A stretch of DNA of 64,000 bases from Acidimicrobiia bacterium (GTDB lineage Bacteria; Actinomycetota; Acidimicrobiia; Acidimicrobiales; Poriferisodalaceae), in the NCBI GenBank assembly GCA_022820505.1, contig JAJEFK010000002.1, positions 62,001 through 126,000 of the forward strand, in the 5' to 3' direction. The position numbers and the translations under genes are program-made. Below, one piece after another: positions 28,741 to 38,288 of this stretch (its first letter is position 1; each line of letters begins with the position of its first letter). Under the pieces are notes generated by a model that was not told the DNA's origin, ran no database searches, and worked only from the letters and a program-made list of their open reading frames with translations.

Positions 28741-29424
28741 TCAGGCACCCTGAACTGAGGCACTGCGGGGCGGGCGATTGCCGAAGAGCGCAGTCCCAAT
28801 TCGCACCATGGTCGAACCAGCTCTGACCGCCGCCTCGAGATCTGTGCTCATGCCCATGCAGCGATGCTCGAGTTGGTGGCGGTCGGCGAATCGGGCCAAT
28901 TCGCCGAATGCCTTTTCGATTTCAGGCGGCGAACTCTGCGGGCCGATGGCCATGCAACCCGCCACATCAAGTCCCTCCCGACGGGCGGCAGCCACCAAAG
29001 ACGAAGCCTCATCCGGCGGGCAGCCACCCTGCGTGTCGCTGCCGCTCACGTCGACCTGTACGAAGATGGAAGCTCCGGGATCGTGGCGCGCTATCTCCGA
29101 AACCAACCGCATCCGGTCCACGCTCTGCCACACGTCCACCACTCGAGCGAGTTGCCGGACCTTGTTTGACTGAAGACGCCCAATGAAGTGGACCTCGACG
29201 GCGGTCTTGGTCGCGGTGCCAAGTTCGCTCCATTTCCCGTGCAGCTCCTGGGCGTAGTTCTCACCGATCATCGACAAACCAGCACGAGCAGCAGCCTCGA
29301 TGGCCGAACTGTCGAAGCCCTTGGTCACTGCCACGATGCCGATGTGAGCGATGTCGCCGCCGGCGTCAGCTATCCGATGCTGGACGCGCTCTGTGCGTCG
29401 GCGGACCTCATCGGCGTCAATCAT
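28741..29424 (-). CDS. YggS/PLPBP family pyridoxal-phosphate homeostasis protein
   Basis: A 227-residue TIM-barrel PLP carrier that buffers the cofactor. The PLP Lys is in IVAVTKGFD, followed by IGENYAQEL, HFIGRLQSNKVRQL and CMGMSTDLEAAVRAGSTMVRIG, all family hallmarks. ATG at 29424 was chosen over an in-frame start 12 codons upstream because it forms a four-base ATGA overlap with the pgeF stop and starts near the family N terminus. Part of the ftsZ-pgeF-yggS-sepF order. Confidence 0.92.
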   Translation of the reverse strand: MIDADEVRRRTERVQHRIADAGGDIAHIGIVAVTKGFDSSAIEAAARAGLSMIGENYAQELHGKWSELGTATKTAVEVHFIGRLQSNKVRQLARVVDVWQSVDRMRLVSEIARHDPGASIFVQVDVSGSDTQGGCPPDEASSLVAAARREGLDVAGCMAIGPQSSPPEIEKAFGELARFADRHQLEHRCMGMSTDLEAAVRAGSTMVRIGTALFGNRPPRSASVQGA

Positions 29425-30068
29425 TGATCGTGAAGGCCTTCCTGCTGAGCCTCGAGGCATACCAGCAGAGCCGTTCGGCCCTGATCGCCACGAGCTCGAT
29501 GCGAAAAATAGCGCTCATCGGCAGCAGTGCAGCGGCCGACCTCGCTGTCGATGACGGCCCCGTTCCGGCGCAGCAGCAGCCGTGCGGCCTCGCCCAGATC
29601 GAGCGCCGGGCTGCCCCATTGCGTTGTGCTCGACACCGACGGCCCAAGTGCCTCGCTGGCTGCGTCCAGCTGATCGGCGCCGAATTCGTAGTGCTGGGGG
29701 CAGATGTGGGGCCCGATGACGGCGCGTACGCCACGAATTCCATGGCGGCGGAGCTCGGCGCAGGTCGCAGCAACAACGCCATCGAGCAGGCCTCGCCACC
29801 CCGCGTGCACCGCCGCTACCGCCCCTCGACCGGCTGCATCGGTTCCGTACAGCGCTATTGGCACGCAGTCGGCGGTTCGCACGGCCAGTATGGCTCGCGG
29901 CGCCCACGTCCACGCCGCGTCTGCGCTCACACCCTGGTGCTCTCCTGGCTGTCCGACCTCGACGACTCGCGTGCCGTGGACCTGCCGCAGGACAGTCACG
30001 TTGCCGGGGGCACTGCCGTCCGTCGGAGCGCTGTCGCCGTCGGAGCGTTCACTGACCGAGATGCGCAC
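29421..30068 (-). CDS. pgeF: PgeF/YfiH laccase-domain purine nucleoside enzyme
   Basis: A 215-residue cytosolic enzyme (227 if the ATG at 30104 is used). Zinc-site residues are in VLRQVHGTRV, TADCVPIALY and AVHAGWRGLLDGV, and GPHICPQHYEFG is the later Cys-containing loop. The family works on adenosine and other purine nucleosides and is reported to correct mis-incorporated residues in peptidoglycan stems. I prefer GTG at 30068, which starts VRISVSERSDGD like the family's first strand; the 12 residues before it look odd. It overlaps yggS. Confidence 0.87.
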   Translation of the reverse strand: MRISVSERSDGDSAPTDGSAPGNVTVLRQVHGTRVVEVGQPGEHQGVSADAAWTWAPRAILAVRTADCVPIALYGTDAAGRGAVAAVHAGWRGLLDGVVAATCAELRRHGIRGVRAVIGPHICPQHYEFGADQLDAASEALGPSVSSTTQWGSPALDLGEAARLLLRRNGAVIDSEVGRCTAADERYFSHRARGDQGRTALLVCLEAQQEGLHDQ

Positions 30069-30210
30069 CAAGCTGTTCCCGCAGCAGCGGCGAAGCGTCA
30101 GCATCCGAAGCGTCTGTCAGCGTGGCGTGCCGAGCCGTACAGCCTCGCCGCGGGGTCGCGATTGACCTCGATGTGCGGCAGTTTGGCGTAGTTGTGATAT
30201 GGCCCCGGCG

Positions 30211-31287
30211 TCACCGCAGGAAGCTGGGCACGTCGAACGACTCGTCGTCTTCGTCGAGGTCGCCGAACGGGTCGGCTACATCGCCTGATTCCTCCGAGGC
30301 GGCGTAGTGGCCCAGCGCAGCACTCCCGGAGCGGCCCGGTCCGTAACGATCGAACCCTGCAGCGATGACCGTTACGCGGATCTCCTCTCCGAGTGAATCG
30401 TCGATCACTGTGCCGAAGATGATGTTGGCCTCGGCGTGCGCCACTTCGCGGATGACTTCCGCCGCTTCGTTGACCTCGAACAGCCCGAGTTCTGGCCCCG
30501 CGGCAATGTTCAGCAAGATGCCGCGGGCACCGTCTATGGATTCCTCGAGCAGCGACGACGAGACTGCCTGTCGAGCCGCATTCTTGGAGCGGTTCTCGCC
30601 ATGGGCGCGACCGATTCCCATCAGGGCGGTACCGGCGCTCGACATGATCGCCTTGACATCGGCGAAGTCGGTATTGATGAGGCCCGGCGTGGTGATCAGG
30701 CCCGAGATGCCGGACACGCCCTCGCGCAGCACGTCGTCCGCCATGCGGAATGCATCGATGATCGAAGTGTGCTCGCTCGCCACGGTCAGCAGCCGATCAT
30801 TCGGGATCACGATGAGCGTGTCGACACGCTCCTTCAGCCGCTCGATGCCCTGTTCGGCTTGGATCTGCCTGCGTTTGCCCTCGAAGGCAAACGGGCGTGT
30901 CACGACTCCGATGGTCAGCGCTCCTACCTCCTTGGACACCTCTGCCACTACGGGAGCGCCCCCAGTGCCGGTGCCGCCGCCTTCGCCGGCCGTGATGAAC
31001 ACCATGTCCGCACCCTGGAGTGCTTCGGCGATCTCATCACGGTGCTCTTCTGCGGCCCGCGTGCCGATTTCGGGATCGCTGCCGGCGCCGAGTCCGCGAG
31101 TCAGCTGGCGGCCAATGTCCAGCTTGACATCAGCGTCGCTTAACAGCAGGGCTTGGGCGTCGGTATTGACGGCGATGAACTCGACCCCGCCCAAACCGAA
31201 ATCGATCATCCGGTTGACGGCATTCGAGCCGCCGCCCCCGACGCCCACCACCTTGATGACTGCCACGTAGTTCTGTGGTGAGGCCAC
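30211..31287 (-). CDS. ftsZ: Cell division protein FtsZ
   Basis: A 358-residue tubulin-like GTPase forming the Z ring. [18 protein letters not shown] opens the fold, [12 protein letters not shown] is the GTP tubulin signature, and [10 protein letters not shown] with the T7 synergy loop follows. The last residues DVPSFLR form the C-terminal peptide that binds SepF. GTG at 31287 starts [12 protein letters not shown] like other actinobacterial FtsZ and has AAGGAG four bases before; GTG at 31305 is an alternative. The 132-base gap to ftsQ is large enough for its own promoter, but I could not identify one. Confidence 0.96.
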   Translation of the reverse strand: MASPQNYVAVIKVVGVGGGGSNAVNRMIDFGLGGVEFIAVNTDAQALLLSDADVKLDIGRQLTRGLGAGSDPEIGTRAAEEHRDEIAEALQGADMVFITAGEGGGTGTGGAPVVAEVSKEVGALTIGVVTRPFAFEGKRRQIQAEQGIERLKERVDTLIVIPNDRLLTVASEHTSIIDAFRMADDVLREGVSGISGLITTPGLINTDFADVKAIMSSAGTALMGIGRAHGENRSKNAARQAVSSSLLEESIDGARGILLNIAAGPELGLFEVNEAAEVIREVAHAEANIIFGTVIDDSLGEEIRVTVIAAGFDRYGPGRSGSAALGHYAASEESGDVADPFGDLDEDDESFDVPSFLR

Positions 31288-31419
31288 AGGGCTCCTTGCG
31301 TTCACTGGCCGGCCGCGACACTAAACGCGCCGTTGACGGGCACCTTCTAGGGGGAAAATAGCGCAATTGACGACAGTACTGACGCCTCTGCCGATCGGCA
31401 AGACCCTGCGCTCAGTCCC

Positions 31420-32169
31420 TTAGCCCGACGGGCGGAGCACCGGCAGGTGCGGAACCGACACATCCAAGGTGGCATGAGAAGTCGTCATCTCCCCGATGAC
31501 TGCAGCAATTGCCGCAGTCTTGGCCCCGATCGCCGACTCGTCCCCCAGCGTCACCTCCAGCATGAGGTCGCCGGGCTGTTGGCGCACGCGAGCGCGTATG
31601 TCGCCGCGTCTGTCCCGCCACAGCGAAGCAACGACATACTCCGGTTGCCCGCGGGCTGCACTCAACGCAGCGAGCAGCGCATCCGCATCGCTCGCGAGGA
31701 AGCCGCCCGGTCCCGGCGCCGCAGCAATGCCTGACAAGCGCGGATGCTCAGGCAAGACCGCGAGCGGCGAAGTGAGGACGCGACCTTCGATGTCAATGAG
31801 AACCCAGCTGTCGGGAGCGGCCAATGCAATCGCCGCGCCGGTGCGCTCGGCGATGTCCACTTCCACGCTCGCAGGCCATCGCCGCCGGACTCGAGCGTCA
31901 GCGACCCAGGGCAGTTCCTCGAGCGACCGTTCAGCTTCGCCGGTGTCGAGAGTTCCCATGAAGTCTCCAATGCGGATGTCCGCAGCTTTGTTTGCCTCGT
32001 CATAGCTCACGCGATGCAGACCGCTGAAGTGGATGTGGTCTACTTCGAATGTGCCTGCTGCAAGAAGAATCGTCGCTACTGATGTCGCGACGACGCCCAG
32101 TGCCGCTACGGTCAGCCACCGCCGGCGACGCCCTGCCCGTGCCGGAGGCTTCGTATCAACCGGGGCCAT
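31420..32169 (-). CDS. ftsQ: Cell division protein FtsQ
   Basis: A 249-residue single-pass membrane protein. A basic cytoplasmic tail (PPARAGRRRRW) is followed by one helix (about 18-39) and a POTRA domain (FEVDHIHFSGLHRVSYDEA), then ELPWVADARVRRRWPASVEVDIAER, the standard FtsQ/DivIB beta stretch. It acts outside the membrane with FtsB/FtsL in the divisome. Follows murB by three bases. Confidence 0.9.
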   Translation of the reverse strand: MAPVDTKPPARAGRRRRWLTVAALGVVATSVATILLAAGTFEVDHIHFSGLHRVSYDEANKAADIRIGDFMGTLDTGEAERSLEELPWVADARVRRRWPASVEVDIAERTGAAIALAAPDSWVLIDIEGRVLTSPLAVLPEHPRLSGIAAAPGPGGFLASDADALLAALSAARGQPEYVVASLWRDRRGDIRARVRQQPGDLMLEVTLGDESAIGAKTAAIAAVIGEMTTSHATLDVSVPHLPVLRPSG

Positions 32170-32172
32170 CGC

Positions 32173-33141
32173 TCAAGATGGCGCCGGTGCCGTTTCGAAG
32201 CCCACCATGCGGATCTCGGGCTGCAGCACAATTCCGGACGACTCAGTCACACGGCGCCGGACTTCGGCCATGAGAGCGACGACATCCGCTGCAGTGCCGC
32301 CCGGATCCGAAACGATGAAATTCGCGTGCACACGCGATACCTCGGCTGTGCCGATGCGCAAGCCGCGAAGACCTGTCTGGTCGATACGAGCGCCTGCGGA
32401 TTCAGCAGGTGGGTTCACGAAGACGGAACCGGAGTTCTGCCCGCCGGGCTGATGCTCCCGGCGCCAGCGGACGATGTCCGCGATCTGATCCATCGCCGTC
32501 GACGGTGACGTTGGCCGACCGCTCAGCCGTGCGCGAACCACCACGTGACAGTCTTGGAGGCCGCTGCTGCGATAGCCCAATTCCATGGCATCGACGTCAC
32601 GGGCCTCAGCTTCGTCTCTGGGCTCAGCCTGCAGATCGACGATGTCAGCGTCGATCAAGCACGACGCCATATCGCTGCCGTGCCCTCCAGCGTTCATGCG
32701 CACGGCGCCTCCCACGGAACCCGGAACACCGACGGCCCATTCCAGGCCGCCGATGCCCGCCGAGGCACACTGGCGCGCGAGCACTGGCAGTGCCACAGAT
32801 GCGCCTGCGGTGACCGTCGCGTTCGCATGATCGAGTTCGATCCTGCCGTAGGCATCGCCGAGGAAGAGTGCGATGCCCTCGAAGCCGTGGTCTGCGACCA
32901 GCAGATTTGATCCTCGCCCGACCACAAGAATCTCCAGACCAGAAGCCGCTGCGGCCTCAGAGACGCGTTGCAGGTCGGACGGGCCGTTTGCCGCAAACGC
33001 CACCGCTGCGGGACCACCGACTCTCGAAGTGGTCAACGCGCCCAGAGGGGCGTTGACGCGAGCCTCACCGCCGAGCACGGTGGCGGCACGGCGAATTGCA
33101 TCTGGGTCTGACCAGCGCTCAGGAGACATGCAGCAGCTCAT
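32173..33141 (-). CDS. murB: UDP-N-acetylenolpyruvoylglucosamine reductase
   Basis: A 322-residue FAD enzyme reducing enolpyruvyl-UDP-GlcNAc to UDP-MurNAc. LEILVVGRGSNLLVAD is the FAD loop, GVPGSVGGAVRMNAGGHG the second FAD segment, and NSGSVFVNPPAESAG carries the catalytic Ser; VLQPEIRMVG ends with the conserved Glu region. It overlaps the murC stop; ATG at 33129 is an alternative giving 318 residues. Confidence 0.95.
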   Translation of the reverse strand: MSCCMSPERWSDPDAIRRAATVLGGEARVNAPLGALTTSRVGGPAAVAFAANGPSDLQRVSEAAAASGLEILVVGRGSNLLVADHGFEGIALFLGDAYGRIELDHANATVTAGASVALPVLARQCASAGIGGLEWAVGVPGSVGGAVRMNAGGHGSDMASCLIDADIVDLQAEPRDEAEARDVDAMELGYRSSGLQDCHVVVRARLSGRPTSPSTAMDQIADIVRWRREHQPGGQNSGSVFVNPPAESAGARIDQTGLRGLRIGTAEVSRVHANFIVSDPGGTAADVVALMAEVRRRVTESSGIVLQPEIRMVGFETAPAPS

Positions 33142-34543
33142 CTGCGAGCGTCGTCAGGTCGCCGGCGCCCAATGTGAGACACAGGTCGCCAGACCGCAGA
33201 TAGGTTCGCAGGTAGGACCGCAGCTCGGTCCGGCCCGGGAGATACGCCACCGACGCATACGGATGGGCATCGAGCACGGCGCCGAGCAGCAGTTCTGCGG
33301 ACACACCGGGCCGAGGCACTTCGCCTGCGGCGTAGATGTCGGTGAGAACCACTTGGTCCGCATCAGCGAAGGAGTCCGCGAAATCCTGCCAGAGCGCCGC
33401 GGTCCGCGAGTAGCGATGCGGCTGGAAGACGGCGACAATCCGCTTCCAGCCTCCGCTGCGGGCTGCGGCGATTGCAGCGGTTACTTCGGTCGGCAGGTGG
33501 GCATAGTCGTCGATGAACGACACCCCGTCGCGCTCGCCGCGCCGTTCGAATCGCCTGGCGACGCCGGCAAATCGACCGAGGGCGTCAATCATCGGTGACG
33601 CGGCGGCGCCGAGCTCAAGTGCCGCAGCAAGCGCACCAGCCGCATTCGTCACGTTGTGCAGCCCAGGCAGCGGCAGCTCACATCGGCCGATCGACGTCGC
33701 GCCGGCCACCAGCTCGAAGCCCGCACCGGTACGAGAGCTGTGCGCGTCGATGATCCGGTAGTCGGCGTGGGAGGCTCTGCCGTACGTCACGCATCCGCCG
33801 ATGCGCTTCGCCATCGCGGCTGCCCCCTGATCATCGGCGCACACGATGCGTGGCCCTCCAGCACTGCCGGCGAAAGCCTCGAATGCAGCCGCAAGCTCGT
33901 CGAAGCTGCCGTAGTGGTCGAGATGGTCAGGCTCGATGTTCGTCACGACCACCGCATCGGCGCCCAACTCCAGAAACGTCCCGTCAGACTCGTCTGCTTC
34001 GACGACGAACCACTCCCCCGCCGTGTCCCAAACGGCGCCGGAGCCAATCTCGTTCACCTCGCCGCCCACGAGGAAGGAGGGGTGTTCACCGGCTGCTACC
34101 AGACACAGCGCCAGCATCGAGGAAGTAGTCGTCTTGCCGTGGGTGCCGCCGACCGCCAGTGTCTGCTTGCGCTGGCAGATTCCTGAGAGCAACTCAGCCC
34201 GGCTGAGCACCGGAATGCCCTGGCGGCGGGCCTCGACCAGCTCCAGATTGGCTTGGGGCACCGCACTCGAATGGGCCACGATGTCCGCCGAGCCGATGTT
34301 GGCGGCCTCATGTCCAATGACGACCCGGGCACCGTGAGCTGCGAGCCGCGTCATGCCGGGACCCGCTCGTAGGTCGCTGCCGCTGACGGCATGGCCCATC
34401 TCGGCGAGCACCAGCCCGATGGCGTTCATGCCGGAGCCACCGGCTCCCACCAGATGGATGCTGCGAGGCTCTCCAAGATCAGGAGACCGCCCCGACGGCG
34501 CCTGGGTCAGGAGCGCTGGATCGATGGACGGCGAGGTGTTCAC
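33119..34543 (-). CDS. murC: UDP-N-acetylmuramate-L-alanine ligase
   Basis: A 474-residue ATP-dependent ligase adding L-Ala to UDP-MurNAc. An N-terminal Rossmann loop (HLVGAGGSGMNAIG) binds the nucleotide sugar; VGGTHGKTTTSSM is the P-loop; VEADESDGTFL, NIEPDHLDHY and IDDYAHLPTEV are the Mur-ligase signatures, the last with MurC's typical DDYAHxP. It lies between murG and murB and overlaps the latter by 23 bases. Confidence 0.96.
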   Translation of the reverse strand: MNTSPSIDPALLTQAPSGRSPDLGEPRSIHLVGAGGSGMNAIGLVLAEMGHAVSGSDLRAGPGMTRLAAHGARVVIGHEAANIGSADIVAHSSAVPQANLELVEARRQGIPVLSRAELLSGICQRKQTLAVGGTHGKTTTSSMLALCLVAAGEHPSFLVGGEVNEIGSGAVWDTAGEWFVVEADESDGTFLELGADAVVVTNIEPDHLDHYGSFDELAAAFEAFAGSAGGPRIVCADDQGAAAMAKRIGGCVTYGRASHADYRIIDAHSSRTGAGFELVAGATSIGRCELPLPGLHNVTNAAGALAAALELGAAASPMIDALGRFAGVARRFERRGERDGVSFIDDYAHLPTEVTAAIAAARSGGWKRIVAVFQPHRYSRTAALWQDFADSFADADQVVLTDIYAAGEVPRPGVSAELLLGAVLDAHPYASVAYLPGRTELRSYLRTYLRSGDLCLTLGAGDLTTLADELLHVS

Positions 34544-34560
34544 GCTGTGTGCTCTCTCGG

Positions 34561-35730
34561 CTAACGATCCTCGTGCACCAGCGAGCCAGGAACTGCTGAG
34601 CTGTGCTGGATCACGAGCTGCGCCACCCGTTGTGCAGCGTCTCGACGACCGAAGGTCCCCTCGGGGGGACGCTCCGGCCCCTCCTGATTCCGCAATTCCA
34701 GCACCTGTTCGAGCTCTGCGAGCATCCGTTCCCCGTCGAATTCGGCATCGACAACGACGCGTGCCGCGCCGGTGGCGGCCAGTTCCTCGGCGTTGCGACG
34801 TTGGTGGTCGTTGGTCGCTATCGGCAAGGGCACGAGCACAGCAGGCGTGCCGATGACCGACAGCTCTGCCACCGTCGAGGCCCCAGCACGGCAGATCGCG
34901 ACATCAGCCGCAGCCAAGGCAGCAGGCAACTGTTCATCGAAGGGCACAGCGCGATACCAGTCACGTATGCGCGAATCATCGGGTCGCAGTGGCGGTGGAG
35001 GCGGTCGCTCAGCCCAGTCGCGTTCGCCCACCACGTGATGGATGAACAAGCCGTCGCGCTCCCGCAGTGACGGCAACGCCGCCCAGATGGCAGTGTTGAT
35101 CCGGAGCGAGCCCAGCGAACCGCCGAACACCACCACAACGGTTGCATCTGCAGGCCAGCCGAGCTCGGCACGGGTGTCGCCTGCTCGAACTGCGGCCTCG
35201 ACGACTGCCGGACGCACGGGATTCCCGGTCACGACTTCCCTGCGCAGCCCCGTCCCGCGGACGGGTACGGCCGCGGCGCGCGCGAATCGGCCCAGCAGGC
35301 GGTTCGTTGCCGATGCGACTGCATTCTGCTCGGCGATCACCAACGGCACGCGCCAGATCACCGCTCCCACCGTCGCGGGAAGCGCGGCGTAGCCGCCGAG
35401 CGACAGCACCGCAGCTGGACGCCGTCGCCCGACGAGCGCGATGCCGCGCAAGGTGGCCCACGCCAAGCTCGCTGCAGCTCGCGCGTTGGTGAGGTTCACT
35501 CGGCGTGCAGTAAGGCCGCGGCCTCCGAGCAAGGTCACCCCGAAGCCAGCATCCGGCACGATCTTTGCGTCGATTCCCCGGGCGCTGCCGACGAAATGGA
35601 TGCCTTCCGCTGGCCAGCCACGCTCGGTCAGAGCGGAGGCCACCGCCAACCCGGGCATCAGGTGCCCCGCGGTGCCGCCCCCCGCGATCAGAACGCTGGG
35701 GGCGTCAGCGGCGCTGCCGGGTGTCGCCAC
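34561..35730 (-). CDS. murG: UDP-GlcNAc transferase making lipid II
   Basis: A 389-residue GT-B glycosyltransferase on the inner face of the membrane, adding GlcNAc to lipid I. IAGGGTAGHLMPGLAVA is G-loop 1, EQNAVASATNRLL the second conserved block, VVFGGSLGSLRIN G-loop 3, and CRAGASTVAELSVIGTPAVL followed by PLPIATNDHQRRNAEEL the donor-binding region. The gene sits three bases after ftsW. Confidence 0.96.
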   Translation of the reverse strand: MATPGSAADAPSVLIAGGGTAGHLMPGLAVASALTERGWPAEGIHFVGSARGIDAKIVPDAGFGVTLLGGRGLTARRVNLTNARAAASLAWATLRGIALVGRRRPAAVLSLGGYAALPATVGAVIWRVPLVIAEQNAVASATNRLLGRFARAAAVPVRGTGLRREVVTGNPVRPAVVEAAVRAGDTRAELGWPADATVVVVFGGSLGSLRINTAIWAALPSLRERDGLFIHHVVGERDWAERPPPPPLRPDDSRIRDWYRAVPFDEQLPAALAAADVAICRAGASTVAELSVIGTPAVLVPLPIATNDHQRRNAEELAATGAARVVVDAEFDGERMLAELEQVLELRNQEGPERPPEGTFGRRDAAQRVAQLVIQHSSAVPGSLVHEDR

Positions 35731-35733
35731 GGC

Positions 35734-36864
35734 TCAACCGGATCGCCGCGTCACATTCAGCAGCAGACCTGCGGCCGCTGCTGTCACTACAAGTGACGAG
35801 CCACCGAAGGACAGGAATGGCAGTGTCACACCAGTCACCGGCAGCAATCCAACCACACCGCCGACGTTCACCAGTGTCTGGAGCACGAACCAGATCGCGA
35901 TTCCGGCTGCGAGCAGGGAACCGAACAGGTCTGGCGCCTTCTGGCTCGTTCGGAGTCCTCCGATGCCGACGACCCCCAGCAGTGTCAGGAGCCCGAGGGC
36001 GCCGAGGAGTCCCATCTCCTCGCCGACGATGACGAAAATGAAGTCGGTGGGTGCATTGGGCACCCAGCCCCATTTGGCCTGGCCCGCCCCCAGCCCAGTG
36101 CCCCGCAGTCCTCCCTGTGCGAGACCCACCAGGCTCTGGAACGTTTGGTAGCCGCTTGAGGCCCGCTCAGAGATCGGATCCAGGAAGCCCGCAAGCCGTG
36201 CGCGGCGGTACGGCGCCGCGTACGCCAGCAGCGGTGCTGCCACGACGACCATGACAGCGATCTTCCCCAGATCGCGGCCTGGCAGGCCCGCGACGAAGAG
36301 CATGCCGACGCCGATGCCGGCCAGGATGAGGGTGGTTCCCAGATCCGGTTGCAGCAATACCAGCGAGCACCCGGCGGTGAGCAGGAGCATCGCGGGCCGC
36401 AGGATCCGGTCGGGACGCTCGATCTGATCTTTGCGGGCATCCAAAAAAGCAGCCAACGCAACGATGAGCGCCAGTTTCGCTATCTCCGACGGCTGAACGC
36501 TGAATTGGCCGACTTCAATCCAGCGACGAGCGCCGCCGGTGCGCTTGCCCACCGCCAACACGATCACCAGCAAGGTCACGCTCGCAGCTGCGAGGGGCAG
36601 TGCCATGCGCCGCCAGTGCCGGTAGTCAACGCCAAGCGTGACGAGCAGCACGGCAACAGCGATCCCGACCGACCACAGGTGTCGGGTGAAGTACTGCCAG
36701 GGACGGTCGGACGACTCGATTCCGGTCGCCGACGTAGCCGACAGCACCAATACGACGCCGGTGAGCAGCAGCAGGAACACCGCAGACAGGAGTGCGGCGT
36801 AGCGCACCGACGGGCCCGATGGAGGCCGACCTGAGGGAGTGCTCGGAAGATCCAGCTTGCTCAT
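35734..36864 (-). CDS. ftsW: Septal peptidoglycan polymerase FtsW (SEDS family)
   Basis: A 376-residue integral membrane protein with about ten helices that polymerises lipid II with FtsI. Visible SEDS landmarks are GGARRWIEVGQFSVQPSE, LLQPDLGTTLIL, SSGYQTFQSLVGLAQGG and NAPTDFIFVIVGEE, with LPFLSFGGSS at the end. The ATG overlaps the murD stop by four bases. RodA is excluded mainly by genome context. Confidence 0.94.
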   Translation of the reverse strand: MSKLDLPSTPSGRPPSGPSVRYAALLSAVFLLLLTGVVLVLSATSATGIESSDRPWQYFTRHLWSVGIAVAVLLVTLGVDYRHWRRMALPLAAASVTLLVIVLAVGKRTGGARRWIEVGQFSVQPSEIAKLALIVALAAFLDARKDQIERPDRILRPAMLLLTAGCSLVLLQPDLGTTLILAGIGVGMLFVAGLPGRDLGKIAVMVVVAAPLLAYAAPYRRARLAGFLDPISERASSGYQTFQSLVGLAQGGLRGTGLGAGQAKWGWVPNAPTDFIFVIVGEEMGLLGALGLLTLLGVVGIGGLRTSQKAPDLFGSLLAAGIAIWFVLQTLVNVGGVVGLLPVTGVTLPFLSFGGSSLVVTAAAAGLLLNVTRRSG

Positions 36865-38288
36865 TGCTGTCCCCCGTTCGGCGTCCCTGAGCGGATTCGC
36901 TCAGCAAGCTCAGCCACGGCCCTGATGAAGTGCTCGCCTCGCTGGCCGTAGCTCGAGTACCAGTCGAAGGACGCGCACCCGGGCGACAGCACTACGTCGC
37001 GGTCGGGTTGCGCCATCCGGTGGGCAGCCTCCACTGCATCGGGCATCGAATCGGCACGGACGAGCTCGATCTGGCCGCATGCAGGCTGACTGAAGCAGTC
37101 GAGCACGTCGCCAGCGGCCTCACCGATTGCCACGACACCATGAACATGCTCGGCAACAGCGATCAGCTCCCCGAGATCAAGGCCCTTGTTCCGACCGCCA
37201 GCGATCAGCACCGCATCGGAGAAGCCCCGCAGCGCTGCGACCGTCGCGTGCGGCGCTGTCGCTTTGCTGTCGTCATAGAAGCGCACGCCGTCGATGCGAC
37301 CCGCGAACGCAAGCCGGTGAGGCAGCCCATCGAACGAACGCAGCTCCCCTGCCACCGACTCGACCGATGCGCCCATCTCCAGCGCAACAGCCGTTGCAGC
37401 GGCAGCATTCGACAAATCGTGGGGACGCCGTCGGGGCAGTTCCGCCGCGGCCACGACGCGGTCGCCATGCGCAACCAGAATGCCGCGCTCGTAGCGCACA
37501 TCGGACGGCGCCTCAAGCTGTTGGGCCGTCGCGAAGGTCACACGCCGCGAACGGATCCCGGAGGCCCACGGTTCGACATCGGTGTCGCCGAACGGAACTA
37601 CCGCAACATCGTCGGGACCCTGCGCTGCCCAGATCCTCGCTTTGGAGGCGGCGTAGTCGCGCAGGTCAGGATGCCAGTCGAGATGATCGGGGGCCAGATT
37701 CAGCCACGCAGCGACTGCGGGAGCGAATCTGCGTGCCCGGTGCAGCCTGAATGATGACGCCTCCACCACAAACGTGGACACCTCACGGTCGATCGCGTCC
37801 ACCAGGGCGATGTCGGTGTTGCCGGCGCCGACCGCGGAGATTCCGCTCCGGTTCAGCATTCGCTCCGTGAGGACCGTGACCGTCGTCTTGCCATTGGTGC
37901 CAGTGATCGCTGCGAGGGGTCGACTGTCCCACTGCGCTGCCAGATCCAGTTCGCTGAGCACCGGCACTCCGGTCGCTGCTGCCAGCGTGTACGTGAGATG
38001 CCGCGGCGGCACTCCCGGAGCTGGCACGACGGCTGCGGCGTCCGAGATCAGGTTCCTGAGCAGGGTCGCATCAGTGGAGTCGTGGACCTCGCCGGATGCA
38101 ACATCTGCCCGGGCCCCTCTGCGCGCCGCCTCGCCGGGTCGGTCGTCGGCAGCGATCACCTCGTGACCGCGTGCTGCGAGCGCGGAGGCCACTGCCCATC
38201 CGGTCACTCCCATGCCCACCACGACGACCGGCCCGTCTGCGGGCGTGACGTCGTCACACGCCGGTTCCTGAGCAGCCGGCGCGCTCAC
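36861..38288 (-). CDS. murD: UDP-MurNAc-L-alanine:D-glutamate ligase
   Basis: A 475-residue Mur ligase adding D-Glu. VVVVGMGVTGWAVA is the N-terminal Rossmann loop, AITGTNGKTTVTVLTERML the P-loop, NLAPDHLDWH the metal-binding segment, and FYDDSKATAPHATVAAL the MurD-typical substrate stretch. The open frame runs far upstream into mraY, but GTG at 38288 gives a four-base GTGA overlap with the mraY stop and the right length. Confidence 0.95.
   Translation of the reverse strand: MSAPAAQEPACDDVTPADGPVVVVGMGVTGWAVASALAARGHEVIAADDRPGEAARRGARADVASGEVHDSTDATLLRNLISDAAAVVPAPGVPPRHLTYTLAAATGVPVLSELDLAAQWDSRPLAAITGTNGKTTVTVLTERMLNRSGISAVGAGNTDIALVDAIDREVSTFVVEASSFRLHRARRFAPAVAAWLNLAPDHLDWHPDLRDYAASKARIWAAQGPDDVAVVPFGDTDVEPWASGIRSRRVTFATAQQLEAPSDVRYERGILVAHGDRVVAAAELPRRRPHDLSNAAAATAVALEMGASVESVAGELRSFDGLPHRLAFAGRIDGVRFYDDSKATAPHATVAALRGFSDAVLIAGGRNKGLDLGELIAVAEHVHGVVAIGEAAGDVLDCFSQPACGQIELVRADSMPDAVEAAHRMAQPDRDVVLSPGCASFDWYSSYGQRGEHFIRAVAELAERIRSGTPNGGQQ

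Noticed and set aside
31288..31419. A dedicated ftsZ promoter
   Set aside because: The gap is suitable, but I could not find a matched -35/-10 pair at proper spacing.
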